From: an uncultured Bacilli bacterium
GTDB taxonomy: Bacteria; Bacillota_I; Bacilli_A; RF39; UBA660
Length of the DNA: 64,000 nucleotides
Reading direction: 5' to 3'
NCBI GenBank assembly: GCA_947632115.1
Contig: CANROB010000002.1
Coordinates: forward strand, 22,107 to 86,106
Below the pieces are notes generated by a model that was not told the DNA's origin, ran no database searches, and saw nothing but the letters and a program-made list of their open reading frames with translations. The position numbers and the translations under genes were made by a program. Of this stretch, positions 1 through 9,419 are shown piece by piece; within the stretch, counting starts at the first letter, position 1; each line of letters opens with the position of its first letter.

Positions 1-38
1 CTTCTTATGTTCTTCTTGTTAATTTATGTAGCCAAAGT

Positions 39-71
39 AAAAAGAAAAGGGTTTTAACTCTTTTCTTTTTT
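39..71 (-). terminator. Intrinsic terminator of the 54-998 gene
   Basis: An A-rich arm (39-49) and its T-rich complement (60-70) form an 11-bp hairpin. It ends in a U-run in the minus-strand transcript and overlaps the stop codon of the minus-strand gene. The mirror arrangement would also work on the + strand. Confidence 0.7.
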
Positions 72-998
72 ACAGGTAAATCCATTTAATTGTTCTTTTA
101 GATAAGTCGTATATACTAATTTATCATCGACGATATATGTAAAATCAGTAGTTTCTCTTTTGCTTTCTAGATAATCTCTAACCATATTTTTATATTCATT
201 TAGATCTAATTTTTGAAAGTCAAAGGTTAAGATTAGTGTTTTATCTTCTACCTCGATAGTTAAACCTTCTGTTTCTTTAAAGTATTCTTTTGCTTCTTCT
301 AGAAGTTCTTGAGAATCAAAAGTTTCTTTTCGTATCATAGAAGTAATATTATCTTTTTCAGTAGTAATAAGAGAAGAGATATGCTCATCTTCTTTTTCAC
401 AAAGATAGGTATTTTGATAAACAGTCGTTTCTTCTTTTTCTTGAGGCGTTTCTACGACCTTTTTTTCTTCCCATTGATAGATAAAATAAGCATTCGTTCC
501 GATATATCCTAAAATTAAGAATAAATTAAGAAGAGAAAGTACCTTTCTACCTTTCTCGCGAAAGAGTAGGGAAAGTGAAAAAAGAAAGACAATAAGAAGA
601 AGAAATCCACTATCAATAAGAAATAAGATATCCTCCTGATAAGGAGAAATTATCACAAGATATAGGAAGAAAGCAAAACAAAGGATAATCGCTATCCCAA
701 CCCAGGTAAGAGGGTTAAATGATGACTTTTTTTCTTCTGCTAATAAGTCTTCAAATGGATTTTGGTTTTCATTTTGAGAAAGCGTATCGACGATATTAGA
801 AGAAGTTGTCTTCTTTTCAATTTCGCCTACTTGAATTTCTTCTGTATTTGTTTCCGTAATAGAAGAATTCTCTTCTTTTACAAGGAGTAATTCCTCTTGT
901 TTAGGCTCATTAGCATTTTCTAATGCCGTAAGTTCTTCCTCTTTTGCTCTTCTTTCACTCCTCGTCATAGGAGTATTTTCATTTTCATTTTTTTTCAT
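54..998 (-). CDS. Membrane-anchored protein of unknown function
   Basis: The protein has 314 residues and I do not recognise its family. The N-terminal ~90 residues are charged and Glu/Lys-rich. They are followed by three hydrophobic segments (around residues 98-118, 125-145 and 155-172) and a soluble, presumably extracytoplasmic C-terminal domain with two cysteines. That domain has alternating charged helices ending in a KxDLNEYK-type stretch, faintly like small DUF1307-type lipoprotein domains; this resemblance is weak. The start was set at 998 because GTGG lies a few bases upstream and a minus-strand TATAAT sits at 1015-1020; a longer reading frame to 1058 would run through that promoter. 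The gene is divergent from the TagO-like gene. Confidence 0.75.
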   Translation of the reverse strand: MKKNENENTPMTRSERRAKEEELTALENANEPKQEELLLVKEENSSITETNTEEIQVGEIEKKTTSSNIVDTLSQNENQNPFEDLLAEEKKSSFNPLTWVGIAIILCFAFFLYLVIISPYQEDILFLIDSGFLLLIVFLFSLSLLFREKGRKVLSLLNLFLILGYIGTNAYFIYQWEEKKVVETPQEKEETTVYQNTYLCEKEDEHISSLITTEKDNITSMIRKETFDSQELLEEAKEYFKETEGLTIEVEDKTLILTFDFQKLDLNEYKNMVRDYLESKRETTDFTYIVDDKLVYTTYLKEQLNGFTCKKEKS

Positions 999-1100
999 AT
1001 GTTCCACCACTATTATTATACAGGAAACAAAAAAAGAAATAAAGCACTTTTCCATCATCCTTTTCTCCTTTACAGTATGGTAGTAAATTCAAGGATTTTA

Positions 1101-1109
1101 TGGTATAAT
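1101..1109 (+). promoter_or_regulatory. Extended -10 promoter of the TagO-like gene
   Basis: TGG-TATAAT lies 15 nt before the ATG at 1125, with GGTGG between as ribosome binding site. No good -35 is visible. A minus-strand TATAAT (1015-1020) serves the divergent gene. Confidence 0.6.
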
Positions 1110-1124
1110 GGGTTCGGTGGTTGT

Positions 1125-2252
1125 ATGAATCAGGAAATCGTATTAAACATTATGAAACTCATTAGTATTCCTTGTTTATTTGTAACAGTGGCGATACCGT
1201 TTATTAAAAAATTAGCGGAACATATCGGAGCTATGGATGAACCAAATGAACGAAAAGTTCATAAAGTTCCTATTCCTAGATTAGGAGGATTAGGAATTTA
1301 CTTTGGTTTTCTATTAGGGTATATGCTTTTTGGTAAAGAGGATGCCTTAATGAATTCTGTTTTAATCGCTAGTTTTGTGATAGTCTTAACAGGCGTAATT
1401 GATGACATTAAACCATTAAAAGCTTCTCATAAATTTTTAGGTCAATTAGTTTCAACTTTTATTGTTGTTTTTTATGGAGGATTATTACTTCAAAAAATTG
1501 ATGCTTTTGGGATTTATATTGATTTTGGACTATTTGCTTATCCACTTACGATTTTCTTTATATTAGGATGTATTAATTGTATTAATTTAATTGATGGCTT
1601 AGACGGTCTAGCAGGAGGAATTTCGGCAATCTTTTTCCTTACGATTGGAATTATTGCTGCCTTTAAAGGACAGTTTGGTTTAGCGTTTTTACTTGCTTTT
1701 GTAATGTTTGGATCTTGTCTAGGATTTTTATTTCATAATTTTTATCCTGCCTCTATTTTTATGGGGGATTCGGGATCAATGTTTTTAGGCTTTATTATTT
1801 CGGTTATTACTCTTTTAGGATTTAAGAATATTATGATGACATCCATTATTGTTCCTCTTCTTCTTTTAACCATTCCTATTTCAGATACTTTATTTGCGAT
1901 TGTAAGAAGAAAACTAAAAGGGGAAAGTATTTCTAAACCAGATAAAATGCATATTCATCATCAACTTTTAAGAAGACACTTAAGTCAACGACTTACAGTA
2001 ATTATTATTTATATTGCAACTTCGCTTTTTGCAAGTGCCTCTATTATTTATGTTTTAGTAGATGCAAAATTAGGATATATTTTCTATGGTATCTTACTTT
2101 TCTTTGTTCTTATTTTTGCTTGTAAGACAGATGTCATTTTCGATCATAATCATGAAGAAAAGAAAATAGAAAAAGAAACGGTAAAGAAAAAAGAAAATAG
2201 TCAAAAAAAGAAAACAGTAAATAATAAAAATAAAAAGCACAAGAATGCTTAG
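1125..2252 (+). CDS. tagO: Undecaprenyl-phosphate GlcNAc-1-phosphate transferase, TagO/WecA/MraY family
   Basis: This is a polytopic integral membrane enzyme that transfers a sugar-1-phosphate from UDP-sugar to undecaprenyl phosphate, the first step of teichoic acid or surface-glycan synthesis. Family marks are visible: NERKVHKVPIPRLGG near the N-terminus, the NLIDGLDGLAGG metal/catalytic loop, FMGDSGSMFLG, and a C-terminal HxHH motif (KMHIHHQLLRR) typical of the TagO/WecA branch rather than MraY. About ten membrane segments precede a Lys-rich cytoplasmic tail. The start at ATG 1125 follows GGTGG; the longer frame from 999 crosses the promoter. It opens the surface-polymer locus, which fits TagO. 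Confidence 0.9.
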   Translation: MNQEIVLNIMKLISIPCLFVTVAIPFIKKLAEHIGAMDEPNERKVHKVPIPRLGGLGIYFGFLLGYMLFGKEDALMNSVLIASFVIVLTGVIDDIKPLKASHKFLGQLVSTFIVVFYGGLLLQKIDAFGIYIDFGLFAYPLTIFFILGCINCINLIDGLDGLAGGISAIFFLTIGIIAAFKGQFGLAFLLAFVMFGSCLGFLFHNFYPASIFMGDSGSMFLGFIISVITLLGFKNIMMTSIIVPLLLLTIPISDTLFAIVRRKLKGESISKPDKMHIHHQLLRRHLSQRLTVIIIYIATSLFASASIIYVLVDAKLGYIFYGILLFFVLIFACKTDVIFDHNHEEKKIEKETVKKKENSQKKKTVNNKNKKHKNA

Positions 2253-2266
2253 AAAGGACTTCATGC

Positions 2267-2716
2267 ATGAAAAAATTAATAGAAAAAGGAATTTTTCTCT
2301 CTCATAAATATGAAGAGATTATTCGTTATTTAATTATTGGGGTTTTAACAACCGTTGTATCTCTTGTTAGTAAATACGCTTTACTATTTACAGTACTAGA
2401 TGCAAAAGACCCATTAGAACTACAAATTGCTGTTGTTCTTTCTTGGGTTCTTGCGGTTATCTTCGCCTATGTTACAAACCGTATATTTGTCTTTCAAAGT
2501 AAAAATAAAAATATTGTAAAAGAAATTTTGATGTTTGTCTCATCTAGAATTGCTACTTTAGCTATGGAATCTATCTTTTTATGGTTCTTTATTACTTTCT
2601 TAAAATTAAATACCAATTTATATGTAATTCTTTGGACATTAGTGAGTCAAGTCTTAATTACAATTGGAAACTATATCTTAAGTAAATTCTTTGTCTTTTC
2701 TCATCAGAAAAAGTAA
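2267..2716 (+). CDS. GtrA/GtcA-family membrane protein
   Basis: The protein has 149 residues and four predicted transmembrane helices (about 20-45, 57-75, 88-108 and 118-138), the size and layout of the GtrA family (Pfam GtrA). It contains the N-terminal YLIIGVLTTVVS segment and the YVTNRIFVF motif characteristic of that family. Family members are thought to flip undecaprenyl-phosphate-linked sugars for use outside the membrane, usually with a GtrB/CsbB-type loading enzyme and a GT-C transferase. Candidates for both partners are at 20192-21136 and 17140-20195. It lies 14 nt after the TagO-like gene and has a GAAAGGA ribosome binding site. Confidence 0.85.
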   Translation: MKKLIEKGIFLSHKYEEIIRYLIIGVLTTVVSLVSKYALLFTVLDAKDPLELQIAVVLSWVLAVIFAYVTNRIFVFQSKNKNIVKEILMFVSSRIATLAMESIFLWFFITFLKLNTNLYVILWTLVSQVLITIGNYILSKFFVFSHQKK

Positions 2717-2722
2717 AAAATA

Positions 2723-2751
2723 TTGTGATAATAACAACTTTTTGTTACAAT
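2723..2751 (+). promoter_or_regulatory. Promoter upstream of the SGNH hydrolase gene
   Basis: TTGTGA (2723-2728), a 17-nt spacer and TACAAT (2746-2751) lie 20 nt before the ATG at 2772. Confidence 0.5.
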
Positions 2752-2771
2752 GAAACAAGGTGATTGAAATA

Positions 2772-3551
2772 ATGAAACGAATATTAATCTCGCTTTCTTT
2801 CTTATTTTTGGTTATGTTTTTCTTTACTTCTTTACATAGTAAGAAAGTATCTACATCTCCTTCGGATACGAGTAATCCAAATGAGAATGTTTCAAGTGAG
2901 ATTCCAACATATTACCCATCAGATAAAATTTTAATTATTGGAGATTCTAGAATGGTAGGAGCTAGTAAAGTAGTTTCTTTAGATAATGTATTTTTTGTTG
3001 CGAAAAATGGCGCTACTTGTAATTATTTTTGGGAAGAAGCAGTTCCTGAGGCCGAAAAAATTTTAAAGCAATATCCGGAAGATCATTTTACTATTTTTTT
3101 CAATTTAGGTATTAATGACCTAGATAGGTTAGAAAGAAAAAACAAACAAAAAGAATTAGATAATAAAACGATATGTGATGCAGATACTTATGCGGATTAT
3201 TATATAAAACTAAAAGAAAAATGGCCTAATCATAATTTTTTCTTTTTATCAGTTAACCCATTAGACGAAAAAGGTTTAAAAAAAGGTACATATAAAAATA
3301 CGAAAATGAGTACGAATAAAAAAGTAGAAGAATTTAACGAGAAAGTTGCAAGCAAAGTATCAGAAGAAGATATTCTTTATTGTGATACCTTCCATCAATT
3401 AATGAGTGAGGGGTATGAAAGTCCTGATGGACTTCACTATAGTGATAAAACATATAAAGATATTATCAATAGAGTAGAAAAATGTTATAGCGATTTCCAA
3501 GAAGATATTAACATTTGGAAAACGATAGGGGATGTCTTATGGCCAAAGTAG
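2772..3551 (+). CDS. Extracytoplasmic SGNH/GDSL-like hydrolase
   Basis: The 259-residue protein has an N-terminal hydrophobic signal-anchor (about residues 3-22) and a Ser/Thr-rich linker. It then shows an SGNH-type fold: a GDSRMVG block with the nucleophile Ser, LGINDLDR (the Asn block) and a C-terminal DGLHYS block supplying Asp and His. Such domains handle O-acetyl groups on peptidoglycan, teichoic acids or glycans. The next gene, overlapping by 13 nt, is an acyltransferase-3 membrane protein, so the pair looks like a split OatA, where both domains are normally fused. The start is ATG 2772 preceded by AAGGTGATT; the GTG at 2760 would lie inside that ribosome binding site. Confidence 0.8.
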   Translation: MKRILISLSFLFLVMFFFTSLHSKKVSTSPSDTSNPNENVSSEIPTYYPSDKILIIGDSRMVGASKVVSLDNVFFVAKNGATCNYFWEEAVPEAEKILKQYPEDHFTIFFNLGINDLDRLERKNKQKELDNKTICDADTYADYYIKLKEKWPNHNFFFLSVNPLDEKGLKKGTYKNTKMSTNKKVEEFNEKVASKVSEEDILYCDTFHQLMSEGYESPDGLHYSDKTYKDIINRVEKCYSDFQEDINIWKTIGDVLWPK

Positions 3552-4656
3552 AAGAAAAAAAGCATAATGGGAACATTAGTTTTTGGAAGTTTGTTTTTGC
3601 AATTTTTGTCTTATTTCATCACATTACTACATGGATGCATGCAAAAGAAAAAACAATTCTTTTTAATGGAGGATCTATTGGCGTTGAATTTTTCTTTATT
3701 GTATCAGGCTTTTTGCTTGCTAAGAAAGTGTTCTCTGAAGAAAGAAAAAAGGATAATAGACCACTTTGGAAATCTACCTATGAGTTTATGATAAAGAAAA
3801 TAAAGGGAATTTATCCTTATCTAGTTTTTTCTTATGTTATCTTTCTTCTACTGGCAGTTACGATTTGTGATACTTCTTTACTTAATCTTGTTAAGAGTTT
3901 AATGGATTTTATGCCTATTCATCAAGCTGGTTTTCAAACTACTGGCATGGTTGAAGGCTTATGGTATGTTTCTTCGATGCTTTTAGGGATGCTCCTTTTA
4001 TACCCACTTTTAAAAAAGTATAAAAAGAACTTTTCTCGTTTAGTAGCTCCTATGATTGCCATTTTTCTTGGTGGATTTCTTATTCACACATTGAATGCCT
4101 CTTCTACAACATTACGTAATTATTCTTTCTGGATAGGCTTTATGTATGCAGGATTAGCTAGAGGCTTTTTTGAAATGTGTATTGGTATTACAGTTTATGA
4201 AATTGTCGATGCCCACGCTGACTGGCATTTTACAAAATTTGGTTCTATTTTGCTTTTATTAGTACAATGGATATGTTTTGGTGTTGTGATTGCTGCTAAT
4301 ACGGTATTTAAATCTGGAACTAGAAATTTTGATTGGCTTGCCATCCTTCTATTAGCTATAGGAATTGCAATTGGCTTCAGCGGTAAGATTTGGCATTTTG
4401 AAAAATGGAACAATCGTTTTTTCTACTTCTTAGAAAAATTGTCATTACCACTTTATCTAAATAATTTTATATTCATACGAATTATCAATAATACAAATCT
4501 ACATAATGTTTGGTCTTTGCCATTTGCTTACTTTATGTGTACTTTTTTAACGATACTTTTATCTACTTTAGAGGTTTATCTAATGCCTATTTTCTTAAAA
4601 ATAGTACAAAATATTTTTACAAAATTTAAGCGATTATGTTTAGAAGAGGAGAAACT

Positions 4657-4660
<4 letters not shown>
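3539..4660 (+). CDS. Acyltransferase-3 family membrane protein (OatA-like)
   Basis: The 373-residue polytopic protein (about ten membrane segments) belongs to the acyltransferase-3 family. The first helix carries the FVLFHHITTW motif with the conserved His, followed by FFIVSGFLLA. Members move acetyl or other acyl groups from cytoplasmic donors to extracytoplasmic carbohydrate. It lacks a C-terminal SGNH domain, but the gene in front of it encodes one and overlaps it, so the two probably act as one O-acylation unit. AGGGGAT precedes the ATG at 3539; a TTG at 3515 was rejected. Its stop overlaps the next start as ATGA. Confidence 0.85.
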
Positions 4661-6499
<1,839 letters not shown>

Positions 6500-6638
6500 T
6501 TCATCGTTCGTAGTTGATGATAAATTACGCGAGTTACAAAAATATTTGATTGATAGATAAAACATTTATGAAATAGTGACTATGTGAAAAGTGATTGGAA
6601 AATTTATTGTGAGTAATAACCTTAAAAGGAGGAGTTTT

Positions 6639-8261
6639 ATGAATACATTGATTACCAAAATTTTTTGGAAGAGAACTTATTTGTTTATCGAGTATCAAAG
6701 TGATATTCCTGTTGACCTTACATTAGTTTATGAAGAGAAGGGTAAACAAAAAGGGAAAAATAATCAGTCCATTCATATTTTGGAATCTAAATGTATGGAA
6801 GAAAACCATTACCGTGCCAAAATAAATATTGCTATTGCGGAAGGAAGAGAACTTTTAAAAGCGGGTAAGTGGTTGATTGTTTTAAATGGCGATTCTAATC
6901 AGTTGCCAATCATCTCAGATTCTATTTTACTTCATATTGAAGATTTATCTAGAGTTTTTCGTTATAGCCAGAATACAAATGCCTATGTGGTTACTTTTGC
7001 TATTACTGAAAATGAACCAATCGTTTTATCTCTTTTTGCCAATTACATGATGACGAATTACCATCCTCAAAAAAATACTTTAATGGATGTGTTACATAGA
7101 CCCCACAATAAAGTACGGTTTTTTGTCATTTTATTCGCTAAAAAGATTCTTAACCTCTATTATCAAATTTGTACGCATATCACACCAAAAAGTGGCAAGA
7201 GAATTTTATTTATGTCACAAAATATGGATCATATTAGGGATAATATGGAAGCGATAGATGTTCGGCTTAAAGAGCGTAATTTAGATCAAAAGTATAAAAT
7301 TCAGTATGATTTTGTAAATGTTTTTGATAGGAAAAAAAGACTTTTTTACTGGCCTAAAATTTTATTTAAAATAGCGAAAAGTGATTATATTTTTATAGAT
7401 GATTATGTACCTATTTTCTCTTTTTTAAAGCTTAATAAAAAAACAGTTGTTACACAATTGTGGCATGCTGGTTTTGGTTTTAAATTAGTCGGATATGGTC
7501 GTTTTGGAATCACAGGATCTCCTCACCCTTATGAATCATGCCATCGAAAATATACATATGGCGTGATTGGAAATGATAACTTAAAAGAGATTTATTCTGA
7601 GGTATGGGGAATTGAAAAAGATAGTCTTTTAGCAACTGGTATGCCTAGATTGGACCATTTTCTAGATAAGGATCATATAGAGGCTGTTAGAAAAGAATTT
7701 TACCAGCAGTATCCGCAGTTAAAGTCAAAAAAGATAATTACTTTTGCGCCTACGTATAGAGGATCCAACCAAAAGGATGCTTACTATGACTATAGCCGAA
7801 TCGATTTTGATAAACTATATCAATTTTGTAAAGAAAACAGATATGCTGTTGCTTTTGGAAAACACCATTTTATTTTACAAGATATTCCTATTAAAGAAGA
7901 ATATAAAGATCTTATCTATGATTTTTCCAATTATAAATTGAATGATTTATTTTATGTAACAGATATTTTAATTACGGATTATTCTTCTTGTTTTTATGAC
8001 TTTTTACTTTTACAAAAGCCTGTTCTTTTCTATGTATTTGATAAGAATATTTATTCTGCTACTCGGGGAGTGCATCGCCCTATAGATGTTGTAGCGCCAG
8101 GAAAAGTTTGTATGACTTTTGATGAGTTAATAGATGCATTAGAAAAGAAAAATTATGGTGAAAAAGAAAAAGTAGATTTCTTAATAGATAAATGTATCAG
8201 TAATACTAAAATAGCTAGTGATCAAGTAATTGATTTTGTTCTTCTTGGAAAAAGAGAGTAG
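6639..8261 (+). CDS. TagF/TarL-type polyol-phosphate polymerase
   Basis: The 540-residue protein belongs to the CDP-glycerol glycerophosphotransferase family (Glyphos_transf). After an N-terminal domain of about 180 residues come the family blocks: TQLWHAGFGFKLVGYG, GMPRLD, ITFAPTYRGS and ILITDYSSCFYDFLL. Enzymes of this family transfer glycerol- or ribitol-phosphate from the CDP-activated polyol to the lipid-linked chain at the inner face of the membrane. The neighbouring cytidylyltransferase/GatZ/GatD cassette suggests the activated polyol here may not be glycerol. The start ATG 6639 directly follows AAAGGAGGAG; the frame extends 16 codons upstream without support. The 139-nt gap after 6499 holds no other recognisable feature. 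Confidence 0.85.
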   Translation: MNTLITKIFWKRTYLFIEYQSDIPVDLTLVYEEKGKQKGKNNQSIHILESKCMEENHYRAKINIAIAEGRELLKAGKWLIVLNGDSNQLPIISDSILLHIEDLSRVFRYSQNTNAYVVTFAITENEPIVLSLFANYMMTNYHPQKNTLMDVLHRPHNKVRFFVILFAKKILNLYYQICTHITPKSGKRILFMSQNMDHIRDNMEAIDVRLKERNLDQKYKIQYDFVNVFDRKKRLFYWPKILFKIAKSDYIFIDDYVPIFSFLKLNKKTVVTQLWHAGFGFKLVGYGRFGITGSPHPYESCHRKYTYGVIGNDNLKEIYSEVWGIEKDSLLATGMPRLDHFLDKDHIEAVRKEFYQQYPQLKSKKIITFAPTYRGSNQKDAYYDYSRIDFDKLYQFCKENRYAVAFGKHHFILQDIPIKEEYKDLIYDFSNYKLNDLFYVTDILITDYSSCFYDFLLLQKPVLFYVFDKNIYSATRGVHRPIDVVAPGKVCMTFDELIDALEKKNYGEKEKVDFLIDKCISNTKIASDQVIDFVLLGKRE

Positions 8262-8268
8262 GTGCTTT

Positions 8269-9393
8269 ATGAAAAAAGTAAAATTGTTTTTTTTGCAGGT
8301 AGCTATTACTTTTCTAAGAGTTATTTATTCTTTTTTTAAATTATTCAAGACTCAGAATAAAATAACATTTATAAGTAGGCAAGGAAATACGCCATCTATT
8401 GACTTTCAAATACTCTCTAGTGCTTTAAAAAAGAGGTTTCCTGATTATGAAATTATCGTATTAACAAAGAAATTGGATAATAAACTCTTGTACATTTTAC
8501 ATATGTTTAAACAAATGTATCATATAGCTACTTCAAAAGTTGTTATTCTAGATTCTTACTGCATAGCTATTAGCGTTTTAAAACATAAAAAAAGTTTAAA
8601 AGTAATTCAAATGTGGCACGCTGTTGGAAGCATGAAAAAATTTGGTTATGCGATGATTGGTAAAGAAGAAGGTAGTGATAAAGACATTGCTAGAATTATG
8701 CGAATGCATAAAAACTATGATTATATTTTTATTTCTTCTAAAAATTTTATAAAAGATTACCTGGAGGGCTTTCAGTGTAAGGAAGAACAAGTATTAGAAA
8801 TTCCTCTTCCAAGGGTAGATTGGCTATTAGATAAAAAGAATCGAAATCAAATTAAAAAAGAATTATGGAACCGTATTCCTGCTTTAAAAGAAAAGAAAAA
8901 TATATTATATTGTTCTACTTTCCGAAAAAATGCATCTAACAGTGTAGAACATATTGATAAATTAGTAAATTGTATTGATTTTAATCGTTATAATTTGCTT
9001 TATAAGCCTCATCCATTAAACACGATTAAGCCAAATGACGCAAGAATTATTCAGTCGTTTGATAGTACTTATGAAGCCTTAATGGTAGCTGATTATGTTA
9101 TTTGCGATTATTCTAGTATTATTTATGAGGTAGGGCTTCTAAATCTTCCTATTTATCTTTATGCTTACGATTGGGAAGAGTATAAAGAAAAAAGGGAACT
9201 TAATTTTGATTTGGAACATGAAGTACCAACTCTTTTTACAAAAGATCCGCGAGAGATTATCTCGGCAATTGAGAATAATCGCTTCGATTTCGCGAGGTAT
9301 CATCGTTTTGTTGAAAAAAACATTCATATTCCGAAGAATGGATGTACTAATGAAATATTAAAAGTGATTGAAAATATATTAAATCATAAGTAA
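8269..9393 (+). CDS. TagB/TagF-family polyol-phosphate transferase
   Basis: The 374-residue protein of the CDP-glycerol glycerophosphotransferase family is close in length to TagB, the enzyme that adds the first glycerol-phosphate to the linkage unit. An N-terminal hydrophobic/amphipathic segment (residues 1-22) may associate it with the membrane. Family motifs include IQMWHAVGSMKKFGY, LPRVDWLL, ILYCSTFRKN, LLYKPHP and VICDYSSIIYEV. It lies 7 nt after the preceding polymerase, so it is co-transcribed. A primase role is inferred from length and neighbours only. AGGTG precedes the ATG at 8269; the frame to 8230 overlaps the upstream gene and was not used. Confidence 0.8.
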   Translation: MKKVKLFFLQVAITFLRVIYSFFKLFKTQNKITFISRQGNTPSIDFQILSSALKKRFPDYEIIVLTKKLDNKLLYILHMFKQMYHIATSKVVILDSYCIAISVLKHKKSLKVIQMWHAVGSMKKFGYAMIGKEEGSDKDIARIMRMHKNYDYIFISSKNFIKDYLEGFQCKEEQVLEIPLPRVDWLLDKKNRNQIKKELWNRIPALKEKKNILYCSTFRKNASNSVEHIDKLVNCIDFNRYNLLYKPHPLNTIKPNDARIIQSFDSTYEALMVADYVICDYSSIIYEVGLLNLPIYLYAYDWEEYKEKRELNFDLEHEVPTLFTKDPREIISAIENNRFDFARYHRFVEKNIHIPKNGCTNEILKVIENILNHK

Positions 9394-9419
9394 TTAATGA
9401 TATAGTTAGGGGATTGTAT

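Noticed and set aside
999..1124. 42-residue upstream extension of the TagO-like protein
   Set aside because: It crosses both divergent promoters and has no ribosome binding site.
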